From assembly GCA_009787945.1 (NCBI GenBank), contig WQSI01000091.1:1-7070 (forward strand): a stretch of 7,070 nucleotides of DNA, in the 5' to 3' direction. Both the position numbers and the translations under genes were made by a program. Source of the DNA: Defluviitaleaceae bacterium (GTDB lineage: Bacteria > Bacillota > Clostridia > Lachnospirales > WRAX01). The notes under the pieces are model-generated. The model searched no databases. It was given only the letters and a program-made list of their open reading frames with translations, and had not been told where the DNA came from. Positions 1 through 5,883 of the stretch are shown here, piece after piece. How positions within the stretch are numbered: the first letter of the stretch is position 1; every line of letters starts with the position of its first letter.

Positions 1-407
1 CGCCCGTCATTTCGGGGAATTATTAGGTAATGATTGGTTATAATATGGTCGCCTTGGAACATGTCAACTCCCAAAGACGTGTTGACAATGCCGTCAGGGC
101 CAGGCACGTGGGCCGTGGCAATGCCCGAGCGCAGAATAACCACACTGCCCTCGCCCCCTAGAATTACATTGCCTGCGGACACTTGCACAGGGGCAAACGC
201 CACAGAGGACGAGCCGCCAACGCCTGCGGGCAAATCCTGCAAGGCTCGCTGCACCGCTTGATGGACATAACTGCGAGTGACCAAGGGGTCATCAGCGCTT
301 CCAGGGTTGGCAGACCCTACAAGCCCTGTGTTTCCGCCTAATAATGCGCCTACGGTAAGCGCGCCTGCTATCCCTAATATATACATTCCTTTTTGAAATT
401 TTTTCAT
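1..407 (-). CDS. Secreted protein of unknown function, partial (C-terminus beyond left edge)
   Basis: An open frame runs leftwards from an ATG at 407 to the window edge, giving 135 codons without a stop. A strong GGAGG Shine-Dalgarno at 415-419 lies 7 nt upstream, so the start is secure. The N-terminus begins MKKFQKG and continues with a hydrophobic stretch (about residues 8-31, rich in Gly, Ala and Leu), which looks like a signal peptide or uncleaved anchor. After it come an SADDPLVTRSYV segment and a short helix-like stretch, then a compact domain with FAPVQVSAGN, GGEGSVVILRSG, a Gly-Asp-His-Ile segment and a final NHYLIIPRNDGR. I recall similar small exported proteins in clostridia and bacilli that combine VILRSG and a late NH-L-P-R-DGR motif, but know no established function. 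It would act outside the membrane. It is codirectional with ogt and no terminator separates them, though it has a promoter-like sequence of its own. Confidence 0.75.
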   Translation of the reverse strand, partial: MKKFQKGMYILGIAGALTVGALLGGNTGLVGSANPGSADDPLVTRSYVHQAVQRALQDLPAGVGGSSSVAFAPVQVSAGNVILGGEGSVVILRSGIATAHVPGPDGIVNTSLGVDMFQGDHIITNHYLIIPRNDG

Positions 408-437
408 ATGTATACCTCCAAACAAATTATACATCCG

Positions 438-466
438 AGTATACCACAAAACCAAGCAAAAGTCTA
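438..466 (-). promoter_or_regulatory. Candidate sigma-A promoter of the secreted-protein gene
   Basis: Read on the minus strand, TAGACT (461-466) and TATACT (438-443) are separated by exactly 17 bp. This places a transcription start near 431, about 24 nt upstream of the ATG at 407 and just before the GGAGG site. A second TATAAT at 426-431 would start transcription on top of the ribosome binding site, so it is less likely to be the -10 element. Confidence 0.45.
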
Positions 467-490
467 TTTCAAGATTATGACATTATTGCA

Positions 491-961
491 TTATTTTTGT
501 TTTTGTGATATAATGGTTTTTTCGTGGTCAAGAAGCCATATTTTGCGCTCCATGCCTCCGCCGTACCCCACCAATTTGCCGTCAGCCCCAATAACACGAT
601 GACAGGGTATGATTATGGAAATAGGGTTTTTGTTGTTTGCTCCGCCCACGGCACGGCTGGCTTTAGGGTTGCCTAACAACGCTGCCATTTGCCCATAAGA
701 GCGGGTTTCACCATATGGAATGGTCTGCAAAGCCAACCACGCCGCTCTCCGAAAATCTGTACCTATTGGATTTAGCGGCAAGTCGAAATTTAAAATATTT
801 CCCTGGAAATATTCGTCAAGTTGCCTTATGCAACTGCTAATCAGCTCATTATGCGAATATTCGCGGGTTTGGGGTCTGTCAAAATGCAGCCCCAAAATAT
901 GTAAGTCATCATAGGTTATTAAAACCTGCCCAATGGGCGAATTATAAGTAAATTCAAACAT
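491..961 (-). CDS. ogt: Methylated-DNA--protein-cysteine S-methyltransferase
   Basis: This 156-residue cytoplasmic protein removes alkyl groups from O6-alkylguanine, and usually O4-alkylthymine, in DNA. It transfers them irreversibly to its own cysteine. The active-site motif IIPCHRVIG is intact with Cys120, followed by the family signature LVGYGGGMERKIWLLDHE (about 130-147). The DNA-binding helix-turn-helix half is visible as IPYGETRSYGQMA (81-93) and ASRAVGGANNKNP (101-113), with Arg103 in the arginine-finger position and Asn110/111 in the hinge. The length is usual for the stand-alone Ogt/AGT family, and no AraC-type Ada domain is attached. The ATG at 961 has GGAGG at 968-972, 6 nt upstream. 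It is divergent from the pseudouridine synthase gene across only 47 bp. No terminator is evident in the 83 bp after its stop, so readthrough into the secreted-protein gene is possible. Confidence 0.96.
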   Translation of the reverse strand: MFEFTYNSPIGQVLITYDDLHILGLHFDRPQTREYSHNELISSCIRQLDEYFQGNILNFDLPLNPIGTDFRRAAWLALQTIPYGETRSYGQMAALLGNPKASRAVGGANNKNPISIIIPCHRVIGADGKLVGYGGGMERKIWLLDHEKTIISQKQK

Positions 962-980
962 TTTTAACCTCCAAATTTAT

Positions 981-1009
981 ATTCTACCACACAAAAGGAG
1001 TAATTTCAA
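981..1009 (-). promoter_or_regulatory. Candidate sigma-A promoter of ogt
   Basis: On the minus strand, TTGAAA (1004-1009) is followed after 17 bp by TAGAAT (981-986). Transcription would start near 974, leaving a leader of only about 13 nt with the GGAGG at 968-972 almost at its 5' end. The -35 element overlaps the first base of the ATG of the divergent pseudouridine synthase gene (1009), so ogt control signals and that gene's translation start share DNA. Confidence 0.4.
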
Positions 1010-1716
1010 TGAGATTGCAAAAATATATTGCTGAAGCAGGAATTGCCAGCCGCCGAAAGGCAGAAGAGCTGATTTTGGCGGGCAAGATTACAATAAACGG
1101 CAAGGTTGCCGAAATTGGTGAAAAATATGCAGATGGTGACATTGTGTTGGTTGATGGTGACCCCATAATGACCACCGAAAAGCCAGTATACATAATTTTG
1201 AACAAGCCATCAGGTGTTATTTCCTCGGCAAAAGACCAATTTAAGCGCAAGACCGTGCTGGATATTGTTGGCAATGTAGGCACACGCCTGTACCCCGTTG
1301 GGCGATTGGACTATCACTCCACAGGCTTAATTTTGCTAACTAATGATGGGGATTTGGCTCAGAAGATGACCCACCCCCGCCATGGCATGGAAAAATCTTA
1401 CATAGCCCGCGTGGCAAATCCGATAAAGCCCGAAGATGCGGCGGCATTTCATCAAGGCATTACAATTGACGGATACAAAACCAAGCCTGCTCGCTTGGAA
1501 ATTATTGACAAATCTGCCAGACAAGCCAAAATAACCCTGTTTGAGGGGCGCAATCGGCAGATACGCAAAATGTTTGAGGCTTTGGGAAATAAAGTGGTGT
1601 CGTTACAGCGTGTGTCCATGGGCAAGATAACCCTTGGTGACCTTGGGTCTGGCGCGTGGCGGCATTTAAGCCCTGCCGAAGTTGCTCTTCTGCAAATGGG
1701 CGGTGGCGCAGAATGA
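1009..1716 (+). CDS. rluB: rRNA pseudouridine synthase, RluB/RsuA family
   Basis: This 235-residue enzyme converts a specific uridine of ribosomal RNA to pseudouridine. RluB homologues act on 23S U2605 and RsuA on 16S U516 (E. coli numbering). The N-terminal S4 RNA-binding domain is clear (residues 2-48: RLQKYIAEAGIASRRKAEEL and KITINGK). The catalytic domain follows, with VYIILNKPSGVISS (60-73) and the active-site motif PVGRLDYHSTGLILLTNDG (96-114), whose Asp101 is the catalytic aspartate. The conserved FEGRNRQIRKMFEALG segment (178-193) is also present. The length fits the family. The choice between RluB and RsuA rests on overall resemblance to Bacillus RluB and is less certain than the family. 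An AAAGGAG site precedes the ATG by 8 nt. Its TGA overlaps the ATG of the next gene, so the two are probably translationally coupled. Confidence 0.93.
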   Translation: MRLQKYIAEAGIASRRKAEELILAGKITINGKVAEIGEKYADGDIVLVDGDPIMTTEKPVYIILNKPSGVISSAKDQFKRKTVLDIVGNVGTRLYPVGRLDYHSTGLILLTNDGDLAQKMTHPRHGMEKSYIARVANPIKPEDAAAFHQGITIDGYKTKPARLEIIDKSARQAKITLFEGRNRQIRKMFEALGNKVVSLQRVSMGKITLGDLGSGAWRHLSPAEVALLQMGGGAE

Positions 1717-2993
1717 GCATACCAACCAAGTTTGCAGAAAACATGCGCCAAATTATAACCGACCCTGCTGAATATGACGATTTCATGGCATCCTTGAATA
1801 AAGAGCGTCACCACGGATTGCGCATAAACACTTTGAAAATCACCCCCGAAGCCTTTGAGGCACATTTTCCTGGTTTTGAGCCTGTGCCCTGGTGCGAAGT
1901 TGGACGATATTACGACCACCAAACCTCTGGCTCTATGGGCAAAAATCCACTTCACAGCGCGGGTTTGTACTATATACAAGAACCCAGTGCCATGTCTGCC
2001 GTTTCAATTTTAGACGTAAAGCCTGGGGAAAAAGTTCTGGATTTATGCGCATCTCCTGGGGGCAAATCCACCCAAATTGCCGCTAGACTGGCAGGGGAGG
2101 GGCTTTTGGTATCAAATGATGCCAATTTTGGGCGCATACCCCAGCTTATACGAAATATTGAGATGGCAGGCATTGCCAATTCCATAATCCTCTGTGAAAC
2201 CCCAGAGCGTATAGCATCCCGCCTTCCTTATTATTTTGACAAGGTTTTGGTGGACGCACCCTGTTCTGGCGAGGGCATGTTTCGCAAAGACCCCGCTTCC
2301 TGCCTTGCGTGGGATGAGGGCAAGCCTGTGCGCATGGCGGCAATCCAAAAAAACATCCTGTATCACGCGGCCCGAATGGTGGCAAGCGGAGGGTATTTGG
2401 CATATTCTACCTGCACCTTCAACACCACGGAAAATGAGGATGTTATATCAGATTTTTTGGCGGAAAATAGAGATTTTGAGCAGGTTGACCAGAAGCGGAT
2501 TTTGCCCCATAGGCATAAGGGTGAAGGGCATTTTGTGGCATTGTTACGCAAAACCACCCAAAAGACCCACATTGCTGACGATTTGCACCAATCACGCCAA
2601 CAAAAGCTTGATAAAGATTTTAAAAGTTTTATTGATGCCTACCGACCAACCCTGCCCCCAGGTGAAATAAAAACGCACAACAATAACCTGTTGGTTTTGC
2701 CGCAAATTTACCCAGACCTAACAGGCTTGCAAGTTATCCGTGAAGGTCTGCTGCTTGGTACGCTTAAAAAACACCGCTTTGAGCCGTCCTACGCACTGGC
2801 AATGACCTTAACTGCCGACGGCTTCTCAAATGTGATAAACCTACCCAATCATCATCCGAACATTACAAAATTCTTAAAGGGCGAAACCTTTGAAATTAAT
2901 GCCCCCGATGGTTATAATTTATTTTGCGTTGAAAGCCACCCTATTGGCTTCGCGAAAATCCTCAAAAATCGTTTAAAGGGGCATGTAAAATAA
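1713..2993 (+). CDS. rsmF: rRNA (cytosine-C5)-methyltransferase, RsmF/NOL1/NOP2/Sun family
   Basis: This 426-residue enzyme transfers a methyl group from S-adenosylmethionine to C5 of a cytidine in rRNA; characterized RsmF modifies 16S C1407. The SAM-binding motif I is VLDLCASPGGKSTQIA (108-123). Two family cysteines are present: DAPCSGEGMFRK (Cys184, motif IV) and YSTCTFNTTENE (Cys234, motif VI). In this family one is the nucleophile and the other releases the product. LPHRHKGEGHFVALLRK (264-280) and the C-terminal ending ESHPIGFAKILKNRLKG match the RNA-binding extension of RsmF rather than RsmB. I start at the ATG at 1713, which overlaps the upstream TGA as ATGA. The frame is open for 19 more codons upstream, but these lie in the rluB end and look unrelated to the family. 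No strong Shine-Dalgarno is visible, consistent with coupling. The stop codon spans the left junction of a small inserted element. Confidence 0.94.
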   Translation: MSIPTKFAENMRQIITDPAEYDDFMASLNKERHHGLRINTLKITPEAFEAHFPGFEPVPWCEVGRYYDHQTSGSMGKNPLHSAGLYYIQEPSAMSAVSILDVKPGEKVLDLCASPGGKSTQIAARLAGEGLLVSNDANFGRIPQLIRNIEMAGIANSIILCETPERIASRLPYYFDKVLVDAPCSGEGMFRKDPASCLAWDEGKPVRMAAIQKNILYHAARMVASGGYLAYSTCTFNTTENEDVISDFLAENRDFEQVDQKRILPHRHKGEGHFVALLRKTTQKTHIADDLHQSRQQKLDKDFKSFIDAYRPTLPPGEIKTHNNNLLVLPQIYPDLTGLQVIREGLLLGTLKKHRFEPSYALAMTLTADGFSNVINLPNHHPNITKFLKGETFEINAPDGYNLFCVESHPIGFAKILKNRLKGHVK

Positions 2994-3047
2994 GGTAATT
3001 ATATACAACTTTACATAAACCCAACAACCGCGTCATCGTCATCCATC

Positions 3048-3071
3048 GTAGGGGCGCATATTATGCGCCCG
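3048..3071 (+). repeat. Internal palindrome, copy 1
   Basis: A 24-bp unit whose core GGGCGCATATTATGCGCCC is self-complementary, with 9-bp arms around one central base. The identical sequence recurs in inverted orientation at 3118-3141. Either copy could form a compact GC-rich hairpin, and the two copies could also pair with each other across 46 bp. Confidence 0.85.
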
Positions 3072-3117
3072 ATGCTGGGCAAACGTATTCTACATCATCA
3101 TAATCTTTGTCGGACAA

Positions 3118-3141
3118 CGGGCGCATAATATGCGCCCCTAC
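3118..3141 (-). repeat. Internal palindrome, copy 2 (inverted)
   Basis: A perfect reverse-complement copy of the unit at 3048-3071, with all 24 bases matching. It lies 7 bp inside the right 26-bp terminal inverted repeat. The left copy has a longer spacer to its terminal repeat, so the element is not fully symmetrical. Confidence 0.85.
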
Positions 3142-3188
3142 AGGGTGTTGTGTAAAGTTATATATAGTTACCTAAAATAATTATAAAA

Positions 3189-3228
3189 AACACCATTGCA
3201 ACGCTTGGGCAATGGTGTTAATTTTTTT
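3189..3228. terminator. Bidirectional rho-independent terminator (rsmF / sodA)
   Basis: AACACCATTGC (3189-3199) and GCAATGGTGTT (3209-3219) form a perfect 11-bp stem with a 9-nt loop. On the plus strand it is followed by a run of seven T at 3222-3228. On the minus strand the A run at 3185-3190 supplies the matching T tract. It therefore serves rsmF from the left and the superoxide dismutase gene from the right, whose stop codon overlaps the T run. Confidence 0.9.
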
Positions 3229-3844
3229 ATAATCCTGCAGCGTAATTTTCCTCAGCTTGTTGCCAATTTATTACATTCACCCAAGCATCAATATATTCTG
3301 CTCTGCGGTTTTGGCGCAGCAGATAGTATGCATGTTCCCATACGTCCAAATTAAGTATAGGATTAAGGTTTACTGGCACTGGTGTGTCTTGGTTAGGTGT
3401 TTTGAAAATGGACAGCTTGCCATCGGCAGAGCTAACCAACCAAGCCCATCCAGAGCCAAACACAGACAAGGCAGCCGCCTTAATTTGTGCTAAAAACTCA
3501 TCAACGCTGCCCCATTCGCCTTCAATGGCAGATTTTAACGCGCCATCTTTCAGCGGCGTGCCACCTGGGGACATAAGTGCGAAAAACAAGTCATGGTTGT
3601 ATACGCCGCCGCCGTGGTTTCGCACAGGGGTTTGTATATCCGCTGGCAATTTATCAAGGTTAGCCAACAGCTTCTCCAAAGACCAGTCTTGATATTCTGG
3701 ATACTTCTCCAATGCCGCATTTAGATTGTCAACATAGGTTTGCAAGTGTTTGCTGTGGTGTATTTCCATGGTTTTTGCGTCAATAAAAGGCTCTAACGCA
3801 TCATAGGAATAGGGTAGTGGGGTTAGTTGAAATTTGTAATGCAT
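3227..3844 (-). CDS. sodA: Superoxide dismutase, Mn/Fe family (probably Mn-type)
   Basis: This 205-residue cytoplasmic enzyme dismutates superoxide to oxygen and hydrogen peroxide. It lacks a signal peptide. The four metal ligands of the family are present: His29 in EIHHSKH, His84 in VYNHDLFF, and Asp167 and His171 in DVWEHAYY. His30 and Tyr37 match the usual second-sphere residues. Gly79/80 together with Gln152 in TPNQDTPV follow the Mn-type pattern, in which the glutamine near the metal comes from the C-terminal domain; Fe-type enzymes usually carry it before the second histidine. Cambialistic use of metal cannot be excluded. The C-terminal signature WEHAYYLLRQNRRAEYIDAWVNVINW is typical and the length is normal. 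The ATG at 3844 has GGAGG at 3852-3856. The gene has its own promoter and ends in the bidirectional terminator. In an anaerobe it would serve oxygen tolerance. Confidence 0.96.
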   Translation of the reverse strand: MHYKFQLTPLPYSYDALEPFIDAKTMEIHHSKHLQTYVDNLNAALEKYPEYQDWSLEKLLANLDKLPADIQTPVRNHGGGVYNHDLFFALMSPGGTPLKDGALKSAIEGEWGSVDEFLAQIKAAALSVFGSGWAWLVSSADGKLSIFKTPNQDTPVPVNLNPILNLDVWEHAYYLLRQNRRAEYIDAWVNVINWQQAEENYAAGL

Positions 3845-3891
3845 AAACGCACCTCCAAAAAATATATTTATCCGACCAATTTACTAAGAAT

Positions 3892-3920
3892 ATTATAACA
3901 GACACAATCTAAAAAAGCAA
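3892..3920 (-). promoter_or_regulatory. Sigma-A promoter of sodA
   Basis: On the minus strand, TTGCTT (3915-3920) and a perfect TATAAT (3892-3897) are separated by exactly 17 bp. The predicted start near 3885 gives a leader of about 40 nt carrying the GGAGG site. I looked for a PerR or Fur box. The -10 region has one AT-rich half (TTATAAT) but no matching second half, so no regulator is assigned. Confidence 0.7.
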
Positions 3921-3956
3921 TAGTTTTTTTAAAAAAATATTCTTTTTTATGAAAAA

Positions 3957-5135
3957 TTAATTATAAGGCGCAGGGGGAGGGTCTGCAGGTGGTGGTGTTA
4001 TTTGTGGCGGGGTTTCTGGCGGTGTTTGCACAGGCGTGTTGCGTATTGGCGTAAAGTTAAATTGCGGAGCTTGTCCAGGTGTGTTGTTTGCAAGGGCTTC
4101 AAGCAGATGTTCCATAAAATAAGCCATTGCTGTCTGCACGCCAAATTCTATAGCCGCGGCAATTTCCTGACTGCGATAAAAACCCGCTTCATTAATCATA
4201 CGCAGGCTACCAGCTTGATAGGTGTCTACAATTACATCGCCCACCAAAATAACGTCACCCTCGGCTTGGAGGTTGCCAACACGACCTTCAACCAAAATCG
4301 TCACAGGAGAATTACTTTGCCTAGCTAAAATTTCAACATTTCCAAATCTGCCTTCTAATGATGCGTCTATCGTGCTAATACGCACATTAGGCGGCTCAGC
4401 TCTACTTGTCAAAAGCGACGTATTTACAGTGGCAGGTGCTGATATGTGTACATTCTCTATTTCAGTATTTCCAAGTAGGTTAACAGTGGCTTCGCCTAAA
4501 ATATACAGCCCAGACGCGCGGCTGTTGCGAATGTCAACTTGGGCAAGACCATGTTGGCTTGCAGTGATGATTATATTGCCCGCAATATCCACACCATCAA
4601 AAAATATAGTGTTATCATATCTGCCCACAACCACAATATCGCCGCTGCCAACCACTCCTGACACTAGAGCGTCAACATAGAGTGACTGGTGGTTTATAAC
4701 CAACGCACCATCTAGGTAAACATCTGCCAAACTTAAATTAAAATCGTCAACTATATAAATTTGGATTAGGTCGCATAAAATTTCTGCCAGCTCTCCAAAG
4801 GTTAAAAAGCCAACGTGACTATGAAATAAGGCGGGTTGCTGTCCCAGAGCTGTTTGTAAAATGCCCAATGCTTCGTGACGCCTAATATACATAAACCCAG
4901 AGTTGAAAGTAAACCTTTCATCTAGCTCATAACCCAATAAATTTTCTAGCAAAATGGCAAAGTTGTGATAGGTGACATGTGCATCCAAATGCTCATGTAT
5001 ATTTTCGGGCAAAATGCCGTAATCTACCCAACGTTGCACATGCTCGTTTGAAGGGCTTTCGCTTACAACAAAAACCGCCCCCAATAAAACCATAATAGCG
5101 ACGACCGCTAAAAAACATCCATTTTTCCTATTCAT
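3957..5135 (-). CDS. Exported protein with SLH-like N-terminal region, beta-repeat domain and proline-rich tail
   Basis: The 392-residue product has a short positive N-terminus and a hydrophobic segment (about 7-25), acting as signal peptide or anchor. Residues 31-68 (HVQRWVDYGILPENI, then FAILLENLLG) resemble an S-layer homology motif. Residues 83-98 (YIRRHEALGILQTALG) may be the end of a second, degenerate one. From about 165 to 305 come short beta-strand-like repeats rich in Val, Ile, Gly and Asn (FFDGVDIAGNIIITA, VTILVEGRVGNLQAEGDVILVGDVIV). These suggest a parallel beta-helix or pectate-lyase-like fold, which I recall downstream of SLH domains in other Bacillota. The last 30 residues are mostly Pro and Thr. 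No catalytic motif is seen. A structural cell-surface role is inference. It follows the XRE regulator gene by 15 nt with only a weak GAGAG ribosome binding site, so the two are probably cotranscribed. Confidence 0.8.
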   Translation of the reverse strand: MNRKNGCFLAVVAIMVLLGAVFVVSESPSNEHVQRWVDYGILPENIHEHLDAHVTYHNFAILLENLLGYELDERFTFNSGFMYIRRHEALGILQTALGQQPALFHSHVGFLTFGELAEILCDLIQIYIVDDFNLSLADVYLDGALVINHQSLYVDALVSGVVGSGDIVVVGRYDNTIFFDGVDIAGNIIITASQHGLAQVDIRNSRASGLYILGEATVNLLGNTEIENVHISAPATVNTSLLTSRAEPPNVRISTIDASLEGRFGNVEILARQSNSPVTILVEGRVGNLQAEGDVILVGDVIVDTYQAGSLRMINEAGFYRSQEIAAAIEFGVQTAMAYFMEHLLEALANNTPGQAPQFNFTPIRNTPVQTPPETPPQITPPPADPPPAPYN

Positions 5136-5150
5136 ATTAAACTCTCACTT

Positions 5151-5501
5151 TCAATTTTTGCCATCTAATTCATCTCTGTATGCTTTCAAGTTCTCAACGG
5201 TTCTAATAATGAATTTTCTGTCTGGTCCGCTTAAAATGTCTAAATTTATGGTTTCGCACTCTATTTCATGCAAAGAATCTTGAAACAAAAAATCCATAGA
5301 CACTTTTAGCTCATTACAAATTTTAATAACCGTACCAAGACCTGGCCGCCCATTATCGCTTTCAATGCGCGCCAAAAAGTTCTCACTAATACCTATCCGC
5401 TCTGCCAACTCCCGCATGGTAAGCTGCCTGTTTTTCCTGGCTTCACGCGCCCGCAATCCAAATTCTTTAAATTTTACATCTGAATTGCCATCTAACCTCA
5501 C
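5151..5501 (-). CDS. XRE-family helix-turn-helix transcriptional regulator
   Basis: This small 116-residue DNA-binding protein has a Cro/C1-type helix-turn-helix at about 14-73. Helices 2 and 3 are TMRELAERIGISENFLARIESD (28-49), followed by GRPGLGTVIKICNELKVSMDFLF, the usual order in single-domain XRE repressors such as SinR-like proteins. The remaining 40 residues are charged and probably helical (SGPDRKFIIRTVENLKAYRDEL), perhaps for dimerization. I see no ligand-binding or peptidase domain. Translation appears to begin at GTG 5501, with GGAG 7 nt upstream. An ATG two bases earlier is followed at once by TGA and is not the start. The surface-protein gene follows after 15 nt and is the obvious target along with the regulator's own promoter; a dyad upstream could be the operator. 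The inducer and physiological role are unknown. Confidence 0.88.
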   Translation of the reverse strand: MRLDGNSDVKFKEFGLRAREARKNRQLTMRELAERIGISENFLARIESDNGRPGLGTVIKICNELKVSMDFLFQDSLHEIECETINLDILSGPDRKFIIRTVENLKAYRDELDGKN

Positions 5502-5554
5502 ATCACCACTCCTCTCTAATAAATTTTAAAGCTTGTAAGTGTTAATATAAATAC

Positions 5555-5584
5555 CCTATTAGGTAATTTTTATTATCTAATAGG
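5555..5584. promoter_or_regulatory. Dyad, candidate operator for the XRE regulator
   Basis: CCTATTAGGTAA (5555-5566) and TTATCTAATAGG (5573-5584) are inverted copies with 11 of 12 matches around a 6-bp AT spacer. The left arm also contains the near-palindrome CCTATTAGG, so two dimer sites are possible. The dyad ends 54 bp before the GTG start of the regulator gene. A minus-strand TATATT at 5544-5549 could be its -10 element. The dyad would then cover the -35 region, as expected for autorepression. Binding is inferred, not shown. Confidence 0.5.
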
Positions 5585-5602
5585 AAATATTTTTTGTACT
5601 TG

Positions 5603-5632
5603 CACAATCCGACAACTCCTCGGCATAAAATA
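5603..5632 (+). promoter_or_regulatory. Candidate mother-cell sigma (sigma-E/sigma-K type) promoter of sigK
   Basis: CATAAAATA at 5624-5632 fits the CATAnnnTA form of the -10 element used by sigma-K and related to that of sigma-E. A CACA at 5603-5606, 17 bp upstream, fits the loose AC-centred -35 of sigma-K promoters. No sigma-A pair with good spacing is present. The consensus is short, so chance is a real alternative. Its position ahead of a sigK gene makes it biologically reasonable. The resulting leader would be about 245 nt. Confidence 0.3.
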
Positions 5633-5672
5633 TATTTTACGGCACCCCCACGCAAGCGTGTACATAGCACCC

Positions 5673-5851
5673 GCCCAAAGACCTGTTCCAAAACCTCATT
5701 CCGCCATCTTTTCGGTCTTTTTGCCGAAATGCTACAGCGTCAGAACCCCCACATACCTTCGGGTATGCAGGGAACCTGCCCCCTTGCATTTCAACAAAAA
5801 TCCTCAAAAATCTGACGAAAGCAGGTTTCAGAACAGGTCTAATGCATGGGC
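5673..5851 (+). other. Long imperfect inverted repeat; possible structured leader RNA or dispersed repeat
   Basis: The arms AGACCTGTTC (5679-5688) and GAACAGGTCT (5831-5840) pair perfectly. They extend inwards (AAACC 5691-5695 with GGTTT 5824-5828) and outwards (GCCCA 5673-5677 with TGGGC 5847-5851). Inside are a CATACC-TTCG-GGTATG hairpin (5752-5767), which on the plus strand has the very stable C(UUCG)G loop, and TTTCGG/CCGAAA (5710-5715 with 5724-5729). Further perfect 7-mers (5726-5732 with 5786-5792; 5738-5744 with 5811-5817) cross each other and imply alternative folds or a pseudoknot. I match it to no known RNA family. Open frames exist on both strands here (a plus frame from 5594, and 51 codons on the minus strand from an ATG near 5793), but none has a convincing start or family. 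The block is more GC-rich than the sequence to its left. Confidence 0.4.
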
Positions 5852-5883
5852 AAAATTATGTGTTATGTGGGAGAAGGTGCGAA

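Larger units (their letters stand above)
2993..3173. mobile_element. MITE-like element, 181 bp, with 6-bp target-site duplication
   Basis: Terminal inverted repeats are visible. The left end begins AGGTAATTATATACAACTTT (2993-3012). The inverted right end (3173 inward) begins AGGTAACTATATATAACTTT. They match at 23 of the outer 26 positions. The element is bracketed by the direct repeat AAAATA at 2987-2992 and 3174-3179, as expected of a target-site duplication. It has no open frame of useful length, so any movement would depend on a transposase elsewhere. Inside are two inverted copies of a 24-bp GC-rich palindrome. The insertion falls exactly at the rsmF stop codon. Rejoining the flanks without the element still gives TAA, so the insertion would not have changed the protein. 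Confidence 0.75.

Noticed and set aside
1656..1712. N-terminal extension of rsmF by 19 residues from an upstream in-frame ATG.
   Set aside because: It lies wholly in rluB, has no ribosome binding site, and its residues look unrelated to RsmF. The ATGA overlap start at 1713 fits the family.
3905..3956. Terminator after the surface-protein gene in the A/T runs.
   Set aside because: Only A:T pairs can form and no GC-containing stem exists. Readthrough towards sodA is possible.
5561..5575. AGGTAATT at 5561 and AGGTAATG at 25 as further ends of the MITE.
   Set aside because: The match stops after 7-8 bases, with no partner end and no duplication.
5752..5767. UUCG hairpin as a transcription terminator.
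   Set aside because: The stem is only 6 bp and no T tract follows on either strand.
5637..5793. Minus-strand 51-codon frame starting MQGGRFPAYPKV.
   Set aside because: There is no ribosome binding site and the frame coincides with paired arms of the structured block. Kept only as a hint of a repeat.
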